64,000 nucleotides of DNA from Mesorhizobium sp. CU3 (GTDB lineage: Bacteria; Pseudomonadota; Alphaproteobacteria; Rhizobiales; Rhizobiaceae): positions 1-64,000 of the forward strand of contig NZ_VFWX01000005.1 of assembly GCF_006442965.1 (NCBI RefSeq), in the 5' to 3' direction. Position numbers and translations under genes: made by a program. Below, piece by piece: positions 52,865 through 61,557 of this stretch. Numbering within the stretch: the first letter of the stretch is position 1; each line of letters starts with the position of its first letter. A model generated the notes under the pieces. The model did no database searches. It was given only the letters and a program-made list of their open reading frames with translations, and had not been told where the DNA came from.

Positions 52865-53026
52865 ATGTGGATGGGACTGTCTTACGTTTGCTGGGGCATC
52901 TCGGCCGTGCTTGCGCTGTGGATGCTCTACGACTGGTTCAAAGTCGACACGACCTACTCCGAGGAGACGCTGACCTCCTCGCGCGAAGGCGAGCTTGAAG
53001 CCGTTTCCGAAACACACCGGATCTGA
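52865..53026 (+). CDS. Tiny membrane protein (53 aa), third partner of the APC permease
   Basis: A 53-residue frame, easily missed by length cut-offs. One hydrophobic segment covers about 5-22 (LSYVCWGISAVLALWML), followed by an acidic polar tail (YSEETLTSSREGELEAVSETH). GGGGAAAAAAC lies before the ATG. It lies 15 nt after the previous gene and 14 nt before the permease, so it is probably translated as part of the same complex. Function unknown. Confidence 0.7.
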   Translation: MWMGLSYVCWGISAVLALWMLYDWFKVDTTYSEETLTSSREGELEAVSETHRI

Positions 53027-53040
53027 GTGGGGACTGAGCA

Positions 53041-54447
53041 ATGACGGCTGCGGTCGAAACGGGAAAGACGACGACAATCCACGGTGACAGGGTCTCGCTG
53101 CTTCGAGTGCTCGGGCCGGCCCATGTCTGGGCACTCGGCGTCGGCATCGTGCTGGTCGGCGAATTCACCGGCTGGAATTTTTCAGCCGACAAGGGCGGCG
53201 CGCTGGCGGCACTGATCGTCTGCTGGATCGTCGGACTGCTTTATACTTCGGTCGCGATGATCGATTCCGAGGTAACGTCGACCGTCGCCGCCGCCGGCGG
53301 CCAGTATGCACAGGCCAAGCACATCGTCGGCCCGCTGATGGCCTTCAACGTGGCGCTGTTCCTGGTGTTTGCCTACACAATGCTGGAAGTGTCGGACGCG
53401 ATCCTGCTCGGCGACACCATCGTCGCCAAGGCCGGCGTCGAAGGGCTGACGCACAATTCCTTCATCGCCGCCACCATCGTGGTGCTCGCCTGGCTCAACT
53501 ATCGCGGCGTCCTCATGACGCTCAACGTCAATTTCGTCATCACCGCAATCGCCTATGTCTCGATCGTCATCCTGTTCTTCTCGGTCAGCCCGTGGACGCA
53601 AGGCGCGGTGCTGAAGCTCAACGAGTTGGTCACGCCCGGCAACGCGCTGCCCTATGGCTGGATCGGCGTCATCGCCGCCTTCCAGTTCGGCATCTGGTAT
53701 TATCTCGGCATCGAAGGCACCACGCAGGCCGCGGAGGAAGTGCGCTCGCCGGCGCGCTCGCTGCCCTACGGCACCATGGCTGGCATGATCACGCTTCTGA
53801 TCGCCGCCGCCATGACCTGGTATGTTTGTGCCTCGATGATGCCGTGGGAGTATCTCGGCATCACCTATTACCCGCTTTGGGACGCCGGCAAGCTGAGCGG
53901 CAGCCCGCTGCTCGAAGAGCTTTTGTTCGTCGCGACACTGCTGTCGGCGCTTGCTTCGGCCAATGGCTGCATCAACGATGCGGCGCGCGCCTGGTTCTCG
54001 CTTGGACGCGACCGCTATCTGCCGAGCTGGTTTTCGGCGGTGCATCCGAAGTATCGCACACCCTACCGTTCGATCCTGTTCCTGCTGCCGATCGCGCTGG
54101 CTTTCGCCTTCATCGCCGACCTCAACCAGGCGATCACCTTCTCGATCCTGTCGGGCGTGCTGCAATACACGTTCATGAGCATCAACATCATGATGTTCCG
54201 CAAGAAGTGGCCGCTGGGCACGATCCGCCGCGGCTACACGCACCCCTTCCATCCGCTGCCGGCAATCGTGCTGTTCTGCCTGTGCGTGGTGACCTTCTTC
54301 GCCATCTTCCTCGGCTTCGGCTCACAGCTGATCGCGATGACGATCTTCTATTTCCTGATCTCGCTGTGGTTCCACTTCTACCGCTACAAATTCGTGCGCC
54401 GCGGCGACCAGTTCACCATGCCGTGGCCGAAGCCGCAGGGCTATTGA
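53041..54447 (+). CDS. APC-superfamily amine/amino-acid permease
   Basis: A 468-residue secondary transporter with about twelve membrane segments. GIVLVGEFTGWNFSADKGG (about 40-58) is the APC unwound-helix region, and GIWYYLGIEGTTQAAEEVRSPARSLPYG is a family hallmark also seen in ethanolamine permeases. Its position between the dimethylamine monooxygenase and the N-methylglutamate genes suggests uptake of methylated amines. Substrate is inference. Three mini-membrane proteins are encoded directly upstream. Confidence 0.85.
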   Translation: MTAAVETGKTTTIHGDRVSLLRVLGPAHVWALGVGIVLVGEFTGWNFSADKGGALAALIVCWIVGLLYTSVAMIDSEVTSTVAAAGGQYAQAKHIVGPLMAFNVALFLVFAYTMLEVSDAILLGDTIVAKAGVEGLTHNSFIAATIVVLAWLNYRGVLMTLNVNFVITAIAYVSIVILFFSVSPWTQGAVLKLNELVTPGNALPYGWIGVIAAFQFGIWYYLGIEGTTQAAEEVRSPARSLPYGTMAGMITLLIAAAMTWYVCASMMPWEYLGITYYPLWDAGKLSGSPLLEELLFVATLLSALASANGCINDAARAWFSLGRDRYLPSWFSAVHPKYRTPYRSILFLLPIALAFAFIADLNQAITFSILSGVLQYTFMSINIMMFRKKWPLGTIRRGYTHPFHPLPAIVLFCLCVVTFFAIFLGFGSQLIAMTIFYFLISLWFHFYRYKFVRRGDQFTMPWPKPQGY

Positions 54448-54496
54448 ACGGAAAGAACGGCTTGCTCCAAAGCAGGGCAAGTCGCAGTGTGACGGG

Positions 54497-55186
54497 ATGT
54501 CCGAGTTGGCGTCAGTGTTGTTTGCCGGGGCGATCGCGCTTGCCGTCGTCCTTCATCTCGCATGGCTCGCGCGCGCCAGCCGCAAGCGCGCCGACGCGGC
54601 GCGCGAAGCCGACACGGCGAATGTCCGCGCAACAATAGCCGACGCCGTCGATGTCTCGGACGGCACGGCCGGTGTCGCCACCTGGGCCGGGACATGGGAC
54701 GGTCAGCGCGCGCAAGTGCGCACCATCGTCGACACGCTGGCGACCCGGAAACTGCCGACACGCTGGCTGAGCGTGTCGATCACCGAGCCGGTGGCGGTGC
54801 CAGGCACTTTCGACATGATGATGAGGCCGGGCTCGGCCACCACCTTCTCCAATTTCGACCATCTGCCGCACACGCTGCCGAAGACCACTGCCCTTCCCGC
54901 CGAGGCCGTGCTGCGGACCGATCGCCGGGGCGTTGCCTTCCCGCAGGAGCTGATCGCCGCGCATGCCGGAATATTTGCCGAAAGCCGCGCCAAGGAATTG
55001 CTGATCACGCAGAAGGGCGTGCGCATCGTCTGGCTGCTGGCCGAGGCCGAGCGCGCGCGCTACGGCGTGTTCCGGCAGGCCGCGTTCAACAACACGGCCA
55101 TCGATCCGGCCTTGATCGAAAAGCTGCTGGAAGCGACGTCGGCGCTTCGCGCGGCTATCAACCAGCGCGAAAGGCAAGCAGCATGA
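54497..55186 (+). CDS. Unknown protein with N-terminal membrane anchor (229 aa)
   Basis: A 229-residue protein. One hydrophobic segment (about 5-24, VLFAGAIALAVVLHLAWLA) anchors a polar domain with no family that I recognise. The middle (RWLSVSITEPVAVPGTFDMMMRPGSATTFSNFDHLPHTLP) and the C-terminal helix (IEKLLEATSALRAAI) look structured. It overlaps the next gene (ATGA) and follows the permease by 49 nt, so a link with amine uptake or sensing is possible but unproven. Confidence 0.7.
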   Translation: MSELASVLFAGAIALAVVLHLAWLARASRKRADAAREADTANVRATIADAVDVSDGTAGVATWAGTWDGQRAQVRTIVDTLATRKLPTRWLSVSITEPVAVPGTFDMMMRPGSATTFSNFDHLPHTLPKTTALPAEAVLRTDRRGVAFPQELIAAHAGIFAESRAKELLITQKGVRIVWLLAEAERARYGVFRQAAFNNTAIDPALIEKLLEATSALRAAINQRERQAA

Positions 55187-55503
55187 CCGATACCCCTGCC
55201 CCCGCGAACCCCTACCTCGTGCTTGGCGCCGCGATCGTTCTGCCGGCCAGCGGCCATGTCGTGCTCGGCATTCCGGTGCGCGGGCTGCAGTTCCTGTTCT
55301 TCATGGTGATCTTCGGCTGGGTGACGACGAAAGTGGCGCCTGCGGACGCCAGCTTCATCGGCCGTCATGCCGGCGGCTTCCTGATCTATGCGCTGTCGAT
55401 CCTCGATGCCTACAGGATTGCCCGCATCCGCCATGCCGTCTGGGTTCACAAGGCGAGCCCGGACGGCGATAGTGCCGCAGGCGATGCACCTTCGAACATA
55501 TAA
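55183..55503 (+). CDS. Small membrane protein (106 aa), unknown
   Basis: A 106-residue protein with two to three hydrophobic segments (about 11-27, 32-46 and 65-78). The pattern PASGHVVLGIPVRGLQFLFFMVIFGWVT resembles small membrane proteins of the TM2/DUF-type but I cannot assign a family. ATG at 55183 overlaps the previous stop, so the two are likely made together. Confidence 0.68.
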   Translation: MTDTPAPANPYLVLGAAIVLPASGHVVLGIPVRGLQFLFFMVIFGWVTTKVAPADASFIGRHAGGFLIYALSILDAYRIARIRHAVWVHKASPDGDSAAGDAPSNI

Positions 55504-55589
55504 TCTCAGGAAAATTTCTTTCATGCCATTGAATTAAGCAAACGCATTCGTTACAGCATCTTCAGAGCCCACAAACGTCGGAGGCTAAC

Positions 55590-56486
55590 ATGTGCGGAAT
55601 CGTCGGACTTTTCCTAAAGGACAAGGCGCTGGAGCCGAAGCTCGGTGCGATGCTGTCGGAGATGCTGGTGTCGCTCAGCGACCGCGGGCCGGACAGCGCC
55701 GGCATCGCCATCTATGGCGCAACCACCGGCAATGAAGCCAAGATCACCATCCAGTCGGCCAAGCCCGATCGCGACTTCCGCGGCCTCGATGCCGAGCTCG
55801 CCAAGGCGATCGGCGCGCCGGTGAGCATTGCGGTCAAGTCGACGCATGCGGTCATCCGCAGCACGCCCGACAAGGTCGACGCCGCGCGCGAGGCGCTGCA
55901 AACGCTGCGGCCGGACGTGCGCATCATGGGCGCCGGCGAGGCGGTCGAGATCTACAAGGAAGTCGGACTGCCGGAAGCCGTCGTCGAGCGCTTCGACGTG
56001 CGCGCGATGACCGGCACGCATGGCATCGGCCATACCCGCATGGCAACGGAATCGGCGGTGACCACGATGGGCGCGCATCCGTTCTCGACGGGCGCCGACC
56101 AATGCCTGGTGCATAACGGCTCGCTCTCCAACCACAACAATGTGCGCCGCGAGCTGATCCGCGACGGCATGAAATTCGAAACCGAGAACGACACCGAAGT
56201 GGCGGCCGCCTACCTCTCCAACCGGATGGCGCATGGCAAGAATCTCGGCGAGGCGCTGGAGGGCACGCTCTCCGACCTCGACGGCTTCTTCACCTTCGTC
56301 GTCGGCACCAAGAACGGCTTCGGCGTGGTGCGCGACCCGATCGCCTGCAAGCCGGCCGTCATGGCCGAGACCGACCAATATGTCGCCTTCGGCTCCGAAT
56401 ATCGCGCGCTGACCAAACTGCCCGGCATCGACAATGCGCGGGTCTGGGAACCGGAGCCCGCAACCGTCTATTTCTGGGAGCATTGA
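55590..56486 (+). CDS. mgsA: N-methylglutamate synthase subunit A (class II glutamine amidotransferase-like)
   Basis: A 298-residue Ntn-type glutaminase domain. The N-terminal MCGIVGLFL exposes catalytic Cys2; HTRMATESAVTTMGAHPF and VHNGSLSNHNNVRREL are the substrate-binding blocks. The rhizobial name GlxB is also used. With MgsB and MgsC it transfers methylamine from gamma-glutamylmethylamide to form N-methylglutamate. GGAGG precedes the ATG by 6 nt. First gene of the mgs-gmaS-mgd run. Confidence 0.92.
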   Translation: MCGIVGLFLKDKALEPKLGAMLSEMLVSLSDRGPDSAGIAIYGATTGNEAKITIQSAKPDRDFRGLDAELAKAIGAPVSIAVKSTHAVIRSTPDKVDAAREALQTLRPDVRIMGAGEAVEIYKEVGLPEAVVERFDVRAMTGTHGIGHTRMATESAVTTMGAHPFSTGADQCLVHNGSLSNHNNVRRELIRDGMKFETENDTEVAAAYLSNRMAHGKNLGEALEGTLSDLDGFFTFVVGTKNGFGVVRDPIACKPAVMAETDQYVAFGSEYRALTKLPGIDNARVWEPEPATVYFWEH

Positions 56487-56490
56487 GCCG

Positions 56491-57231
56491 ATGCCGGCAA
56501 CTAACGTGTCCAAGGCCGAGCGAGAGCAGAGCCATAGTCAACCGTCACGCGTCTTCGACCTCGCCGAACATTCACTGCGCGAGTTGAACCAGGCGCTGCA
56601 CAAGCTGGCGCCGGGTTCGAACGAAACCGCCTGGGAGGTGCTCCATCCCAGGGGGAGCCATTCGGTCGCCGTCGGCGTCGACCAGCCGGTCTCGATCGAT
56701 GTACGCGGCAGCGTCGGCTATTATTGCGGCGGCATGAACGACGGCGCGGCGATTACCGTGCACGGTTCGGCCGGCCCGGGCGTCGGCGAGAACATGATGT
56801 CGGGCCAGATCGTCATCAAGGGCGACGCCAGCCAATATGCCGGCGCCACCGGCAAGGGCGGCCTCTTGGTCATCGAGGGCAATGCTTCCTCGCGCTGCGG
56901 CATCTCGATGAAAGGCATCGACATCGTCGTGCACGGCAATATCGGCCACATGTCGGCCTTCATGGCGCAGTCCGGCAATCTCGTGGTGTTGGGCGATGCC
57001 GGCGATGCGCTGGGCGATTCCATCTACGAGGCGCGGCTCTTCGTGCGCGGCAAGGTCGAGAGCCTCGGCGCCGACTGTATCGCCAAGGAGATGCGGCCGG
57101 AACACATCGAATTGCTGCAGGGCCTGCTCGACCGCGCCGGCGCCACCGGCGTCAAGGCGTCCGAGTTCAAGCGCTACGGCTCGGCCCGCAAGCTCTACAA
57201 TTTCAACATCGACAACGCCGACGCGTATTGA
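56491..57231 (+). CDS. mgsB: N-methylglutamate synthase subunit B (GXGXG domain)
   Basis: A 246-residue protein homologous to the C-terminal GXGXG beta-helix of glutamate synthase. Repeated short glycine-rich turns (GSVGYYCGGMNDG, GSAGPGVGENMMSG, GDASQYAGATGKGG, GNASSRCG) span residues 70-150. It forms the middle part of the three-subunit synthase. Starts at 56491, 4 nt after mgsA; rhizobial alias GlxC. Confidence 0.9.
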   Translation: MPATNVSKAEREQSHSQPSRVFDLAEHSLRELNQALHKLAPGSNETAWEVLHPRGSHSVAVGVDQPVSIDVRGSVGYYCGGMNDGAAITVHGSAGPGVGENMMSGQIVIKGDASQYAGATGKGGLLVIEGNASSRCGISMKGIDIVVHGNIGHMSAFMAQSGNLVVLGDAGDALGDSIYEARLFVRGKVESLGADCIAKEMRPEHIELLQGLLDRAGATGVKASEFKRYGSARKLYNFNIDNADAY

Positions 57232-57237
57232 GGGACG

Positions 57238-58566
57238 ATGACTTACCGCAACCCGCCGACGACGCCGCGCAAATCCGCGACCTTCGACGACTATACGCTT
57301 TCCGAAATCCGCCGCGCTGCCGCCACCGGCATCTATGATATCCGCGGCGCCGGCGCCAAGCGCAAGCTGCCGCATTTCGACGACCTGCTCTTCCTCGGCG
57401 CCTCGATCTCGCGCTATCCGCTGGAAGGCTATCGCGAGCGCTGCGACACCAGCGTTGTGCTCGGCTCGCGCCACGCCAAGAAGCCGATCGAATTGAAGAT
57501 CCCGATCACCATCGCCGGCATGAGCTTCGGCTCGCTCTCCGGTCCGGCCAAGGAAGCGCTGGGACGCGGCGCGACACTCTCCGGCACCTCGACCACCACC
57601 GGCGACGGCGGCATGACCGAGGAGGAGCGCGGCCATTCCAAGCAGCTTGTGTATCAGTACCTGCCATCGCGCTACGGCATGAACCCGCGCGATTTGCGCC
57701 GCGCCGACGCGATCGAAGTGGTCGTCGGCCAGGGCGCCAAGCCGGGCGGCGGCGGCATGCTGCTCGGACAAAAGATCTCCGACCGCGTCGCCGAGATGCG
57801 CACGCTGCCCAAGGGCATCGACCAGCGCTCGGCCTCGCGCCATCCCGACTGGACCGGGCCGGACGATCTCGAAATCAAGATCCTCGAGCTGCGCGAAATC
57901 ACCGACTGGGAAAAGCCGATCTACGTCAAGGTCGGCGGCGCTCGTCCCTATTACGACACGGCACTTGCGGTGAAGGCCGGCGCCGATGTCGTGGTGGTCG
58001 ACGGCATGCAGGGCGGCACCGCCGCCACCCAGGAGGTGTTCATCGAGAACGTCGGCCAGCCGACGCTCGCCTGCATCAGGCCGGCGGTGCAGGCGCTGCA
58101 GGACCTGGGCATGCACCGCAAGGTCCAGCTGATCGTCTCCGGCGGCATCCGCAACGGCGCCGATGTCGCAAAGGCGCTGGCGCTCGGCGTCGATGCCGTC
58201 TCAATCGGCACGGCCGCACTTGTGGCGCTCGGCGACAACGATCCGCGCTGGGAGGCGGAGTACAATGCGCTCGGCAGCACCGCCGGCGCCTATGACGACT
58301 GGCACGAGGGCCGCGACCCGGCCGGCATCACCACGCAGGACCCCGAGCTGATGAAGCGGGTCGACCCTATCGCCGCAGGCCGGCGGCTGGCGAACTACCT
58401 GAAGGTGATGACGCTGGAAGCGCAGACGATTGCGCGGGCCTGCGGCAAGAACAGCCTGCACAATCTCGAGCCCGAGGATCTCGTCGCGCTCACCATCGAA
58501 GCCGCCGCCATGGCCGGCGTGCCGCTTGCCGGCACCAACTGGATACCGGGGAAGAACGGCTTCTAA
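57238..58566 (+). CDS. mgsC: N-methylglutamate synthase subunit C (glutamate synthase-like FMN domain)
   Basis: A 442-residue protein homologous to the FMN/(beta-alpha)8 domain of glutamate synthase large subunit. ITIAGMSFGSLSGPAKEALG, TTTGDGGMTEEERGHS, GQGAKPGGGGMLLGQKIS and the flavin-binding VSGGIRNGADVAKALALGVDAVSIG are clear. It performs the synthesis half-reaction with ammonia or methylamine from MgsA. Rhizobial alias GlxD. Confidence 0.92.
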   Translation: MTYRNPPTTPRKSATFDDYTLSEIRRAAATGIYDIRGAGAKRKLPHFDDLLFLGASISRYPLEGYRERCDTSVVLGSRHAKKPIELKIPITIAGMSFGSLSGPAKEALGRGATLSGTSTTTGDGGMTEEERGHSKQLVYQYLPSRYGMNPRDLRRADAIEVVVGQGAKPGGGGMLLGQKISDRVAEMRTLPKGIDQRSASRHPDWTGPDDLEIKILELREITDWEKPIYVKVGGARPYYDTALAVKAGADVVVVDGMQGGTAATQEVFIENVGQPTLACIRPAVQALQDLGMHRKVQLIVSGGIRNGADVAKALALGVDAVSIGTAALVALGDNDPRWEAEYNALGSTAGAYDDWHEGRDPAGITTQDPELMKRVDPIAAGRRLANYLKVMTLEAQTIARACGKNSLHNLEPEDLVALTIEAAAMAGVPLAGTNWIPGKNGF

Positions 58567-58613
58567 GACACACCGAACCACCAGCATTGTACATACGCGA
58601 GGGAACTACATAA

Positions 58614-59921
58614 ATGGGGAACGATCTCGCCGCTTTCGCCAAGCAGAAGGGCGTCAAGTATTTCATGGTCTCCTACACCGACCTTTTCGGTGGGCAGCGC
58701 GCCAAGCTGGTGCCTGCGCAGGCGATCGCCGACATGCAGAAGGACGGCGCCGGCTTTGCCGGTTTCGCCACATGGCTGGACATGACGCCGGCGCATCCGG
58801 ACATGCTGGCGGTGCCGGACCCGGATTCGGTGATCCAGTTGCCGTGGAAGCCGGAGGTCGCTTGGGTTGCGGCCAACTGCATCATGGAAGACAAGGAAGT
58901 CGACCAGGCGCCGCGCAACACGCTGAAGCGGCTGATCGCGGAAGCCGCCAGCGACGGCATGCATGTCAAAACCGGCGTCGAGGCCGAGTTCTTCCTGATC
59001 TCGCCGGACGGCAGCGCCATCTCCGACCAATACGACACGGCCTCAAAGCCCTGCTACGACCAGCAAGCGGTGATGCGGCGCTATGACGTGATCGCAGAGA
59101 TCTGCGACCACATGCTGTCGCTCGGCTGGGGCGCCTACCAGAACGACCACGAGGACGCCAACGGCCAGTTCGAGATGAACTGGGCCTTCGACGACGTGCT
59201 GGCTACCGCCGACAAGCACTCCTTCTTCAAGTTCATGGTCAAGTCCGTTGCGGAAAAACATGGGCTGCGCGCGACTTTCATGCCGAAGCCATTCCAGGGC
59301 CTGACCGGCAATGGCTGCCACGTCCATATTTCGGTCTGGGACAAGGCCGGCAAGACCAACGTCTTCGCCGACAATGCGATGGAGCTCGGCCTTTCCGCCA
59401 AGGGCAAGAATTTCCTCGGCGGCATCATGAAGCATGCCTCGGCGCTCGCCGCCATCACCAATCCGACGGTGAATTCCTACAAGCGCATCAACGCGCCGCG
59501 CACCATCTCCGGCGCCACATGGGCGCCGAACACGGTGACCTGGACCGGCAACAACCGCACTCACATGGTGCGCGTGCCCGGCCCCGGCCGTTTCGAGCTG
59601 CGCCTGCCGGACGGCGCGGCCAACCCCTATCTCTTGCAGTCGGTGATCATCGCTGCAGGCCTCGACGGCATCCGTTCCAAGGCGGATCCCGGCAAGCGCT
59701 ACGACATCGACATGTACCAGTATGGCCACACGGTGAAGGGCGCGCCGAAACTGCCGCTGAACCTGCTCGACGCGCTGCGCGAGTTCGACAAGGACAAATC
59801 GCTGAAGGCGGCGCTGGGTGAAGAATTCTCGTCGGCTTACCTAAAGCTGAAGCACCAAGAATGGAATTCCTATGCTTCGCACTTCACGCAGTGGGAGCGC
59901 GACCACACGCTGGACATTTAG
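58614..59921 (+). CDS. gmaS: Gamma-glutamylmethylamide synthetase / GlnT-type glutamine synthetase
   Basis: A 435-residue glutamine-synthetase-fold ligase. EAEFFLIS (about 123-130) provides metal ligands, NGCHVHISVWD, the NSYKRINAP... loop and RFELRLPDGAANPYL are typical of the GlnT/GmaS branch. It joins methylamine to glutamate with ATP, forming gamma-glutamylmethylamide. Position between mgsABC and mgdABC makes GmaS the better name than GlnT, although GlnT is the common rhizobial annotation. The stop overlaps a palindromic repeat by one base. Confidence 0.92.
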   Translation: MGNDLAAFAKQKGVKYFMVSYTDLFGGQRAKLVPAQAIADMQKDGAGFAGFATWLDMTPAHPDMLAVPDPDSVIQLPWKPEVAWVAANCIMEDKEVDQAPRNTLKRLIAEAASDGMHVKTGVEAEFFLISPDGSAISDQYDTASKPCYDQQAVMRRYDVIAEICDHMLSLGWGAYQNDHEDANGQFEMNWAFDDVLATADKHSFFKFMVKSVAEKHGLRATFMPKPFQGLTGNGCHVHISVWDKAGKTNVFADNAMELGLSAKGKNFLGGIMKHASALAAITNPTVNSYKRINAPRTISGATWAPNTVTWTGNNRTHMVRVPGPGRFELRLPDGAANPYLLQSVIIAAGLDGIRSKADPGKRYDIDMYQYGHTVKGAPKLPLNLLDALREFDKDKSLKAALGEEFSSAYLKLKHQEWNSYASHFTQWERDHTLDI

Positions 59922-59970
59922 CGCATCGGACCGAAAAGTGTGGCACGGTTTTCGGACAAATCCGATGCGC
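59921..59970. repeat. Rhizobial palindromic repeat after gmaS
   Basis: GCGCATCGGA (59921-59930) and TCCGATGCGC (59961-59970) form a perfect 10-bp outer stem; inner CCGAAAA / TTTTCGG pair around GTGTGGCACG. It begins at the last base of the gmaS stop codon and separates gmaS from mgdA. Same class as the element at 17312-17360. Confidence 0.8.
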
Positions 59971-60012
59971 CACTAAAAGTCCCAGCGGCGCGAGCGATCC
60001 CGGAATGAGCTT

Positions 60013-61266
60013 ATGAAATATTCGATCTTCTCGCTCGCCCGCGCCGCCCTTTCCGGCCACAAGACCTGGAAGCCGACTTGGCGCGACGCAGCACCCAAGG
60101 ATCGCTACGACGTGGTGATCATCGGCGGCGGCGGCCACGGGCTGGCGACGGCCTGGTTCCTCGCCAGCGAGTTCGGCATCCGCAACGTCGCGGTGCTGGA
60201 GAAGGGCTGGATCGGCTCCGGCAATGCCGGCCGCAACACCACCATCATCCGCTCCAATTACGGCCTGCCCGGCAATACCGGCTTCTACGAACTGTCGATG
60301 AAGCTGTGGGAGACGATGGAGCAGGATCTCAACTACAACGCCATGGTCAGCCAGCGCGGCGTGTTGAACCTCTATCATTCCGACGCGCAGCGCGACGCCT
60401 TCGCTCGGCGCGGCAACACGATGCGCATCAACGGCATCGACGCCGAACTGCTAGACCAGGCGGCGCTGCGCAAGATGATGCCCTTCCTCAATTTCGAGAA
60501 TGCGCGCTTCCCGATCCAGGGCGGGCTGCTGCAGCGGCGCGGCGGCACGGCGCGGCATGACGCCGTGGTCTGGGGCTACGCCCATGCGGCGAGCGAACTC
60601 GGCGTCGACATCATCCAGAACTGCGAAGTCACCGGTTTTGTCAGGGATGGCAACGGCAAAGTGACAGGGGTCGAAACCTCGCGTGGAAAAATCGGCGCGG
60701 GCAAGGTCGGCATGGCGGTGGCGGGCTCCTCCTCGCGCGTCGCGGCGATGGCGGGGCTTCGGCTGCCGATCGAAAGCCATGTGCTGCAGGCCTTCGTATC
60801 GGAAGCCATCAAGCCGCTGCTGCCCAATGTCATGACCTTCGGCGCCGGGCATTTCTATGTCAGCCAGTCCGACAAGGGCGGCCTGGTCTTCGGCGGCGAC
60901 ATCGACGGCTACAATTCCTATGCCCAGCGCGGCAATTTGCCGGTAGTCGAGGATGTTTGCGAGGGCGGCATGGCGCTGATCCCGATGATCGGCCGCGTGC
61001 GGCTGTTGCGCCAATGGGGCGGCATCATGGACATGTCGATGGACGGCACGCCGATCATCGACATGAGCCCGGTCGAGGGCCTCTATATCAACGCCGGCTG
61101 GTGTTATGGCGGCTTCAAGGCAACGCCCGGCTCGGGCTTCGTCTTCGCCCATCTTCTGGCGCGCGACCAATCGCACAAGGAGGCCGCCCGCTTCCGCCTG
61201 GACCGCTTCCAGCGCGGCGCCATGATCGACGAGAAGGGCCAGGGCGCCCAACCGAACCTGCACTGA
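60013..61266 (+). CDS. mgdA: N-methylglutamate dehydrogenase subunit A (SoxB-like)
   Basis: A 417-residue flavoprotein of the sarcosine oxidase beta family. VIIGGGGHGLATAWFLA (about 35-51) binds FAD; GNAGRNTTIIRSNYGLPGN and RRGGTARHDAVVWGYA, with the histidine region used for covalent FMN in SoxB, are present; NAGWCYGGFKATPGSG closes the domain. In the mgs/gmaS context it oxidises N-methylglutamate to glutamate and a one-carbon unit. SoxB of sarcosine oxidase is the alternative. Confidence 0.9.
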   Translation: MKYSIFSLARAALSGHKTWKPTWRDAAPKDRYDVVIIGGGGHGLATAWFLASEFGIRNVAVLEKGWIGSGNAGRNTTIIRSNYGLPGNTGFYELSMKLWETMEQDLNYNAMVSQRGVLNLYHSDAQRDAFARRGNTMRINGIDAELLDQAALRKMMPFLNFENARFPIQGGLLQRRGGTARHDAVVWGYAHAASELGVDIIQNCEVTGFVRDGNGKVTGVETSRGKIGAGKVGMAVAGSSSRVAAMAGLRLPIESHVLQAFVSEAIKPLLPNVMTFGAGHFYVSQSDKGGLVFGGDIDGYNSYAQRGNLPVVEDVCEGGMALIPMIGRVRLLRQWGGIMDMSMDGTPIIDMSPVEGLYINAGWCYGGFKATPGSGFVFAHLLARDQSHKEAARFRLDRFQRGAMIDEKGQGAQPNLH

Positions 61267-61281
61267 GGACGGGCACAGTCA

Positions 61282-61557
61282 ATGCGTATCACCTGTCCCT
61301 TCTGCGGCGAACGCGAACTCGGCGAGTTCACCTATCTCGGCGACGCCAAGCCGCAGCGCCCCGTGGCCGACGCAGGCGAGGAGGCCGTCTACGACTATGT
61401 CTATCTGCGCGACAACGTCGCCGGGGTGATGAGCGAACACTGGTATCATAGCGGCGGCTGCCGGGCCTGGCTCAAGGTCACGCGCAACACGCTGACGCAT
61501 GAGATTTCGGCCGTCGAGCCGGCGGCGGGCGCCGGCGCCGCCAAGGTCGGTGCGTGA
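61282..61557 (+). CDS. mgdB: N-methylglutamate dehydrogenase subunit B (SoxD-like)
   Basis: A 91-residue SoxD-like zinc protein. CPFCGERELGEF at the N-terminus and HWYHSGGCRAWL near residue 54-65 supply the Cys/His zinc ligands of the family. It sits between mgdA and mgdC as usual. Its stop overlaps the mgdC start by one base (TGATG). Confidence 0.92.
   Translation: MRITCPFCGERELGEFTYLGDAKPQRPVADAGEEAVYDYVYLRDNVAGVMSEHWYHSGGCRAWLKVTRNTLTHEISAVEPAAGAGAAKVGA

Noticed and set aside
58614..59921. Housekeeping glutamine synthetase
   Set aside because: The protein belongs to the GlnT/GmaS branch and lies between mgsABC and mgdABC, which indicates gamma-glutamylmethylamide synthesis.
59941..59956. 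TGGCAC as half of a sigma-54 promoter before mgdA
   Set aside because: No TTGC element follows at the right spacing, and the bases are part of the palindromic repeat.
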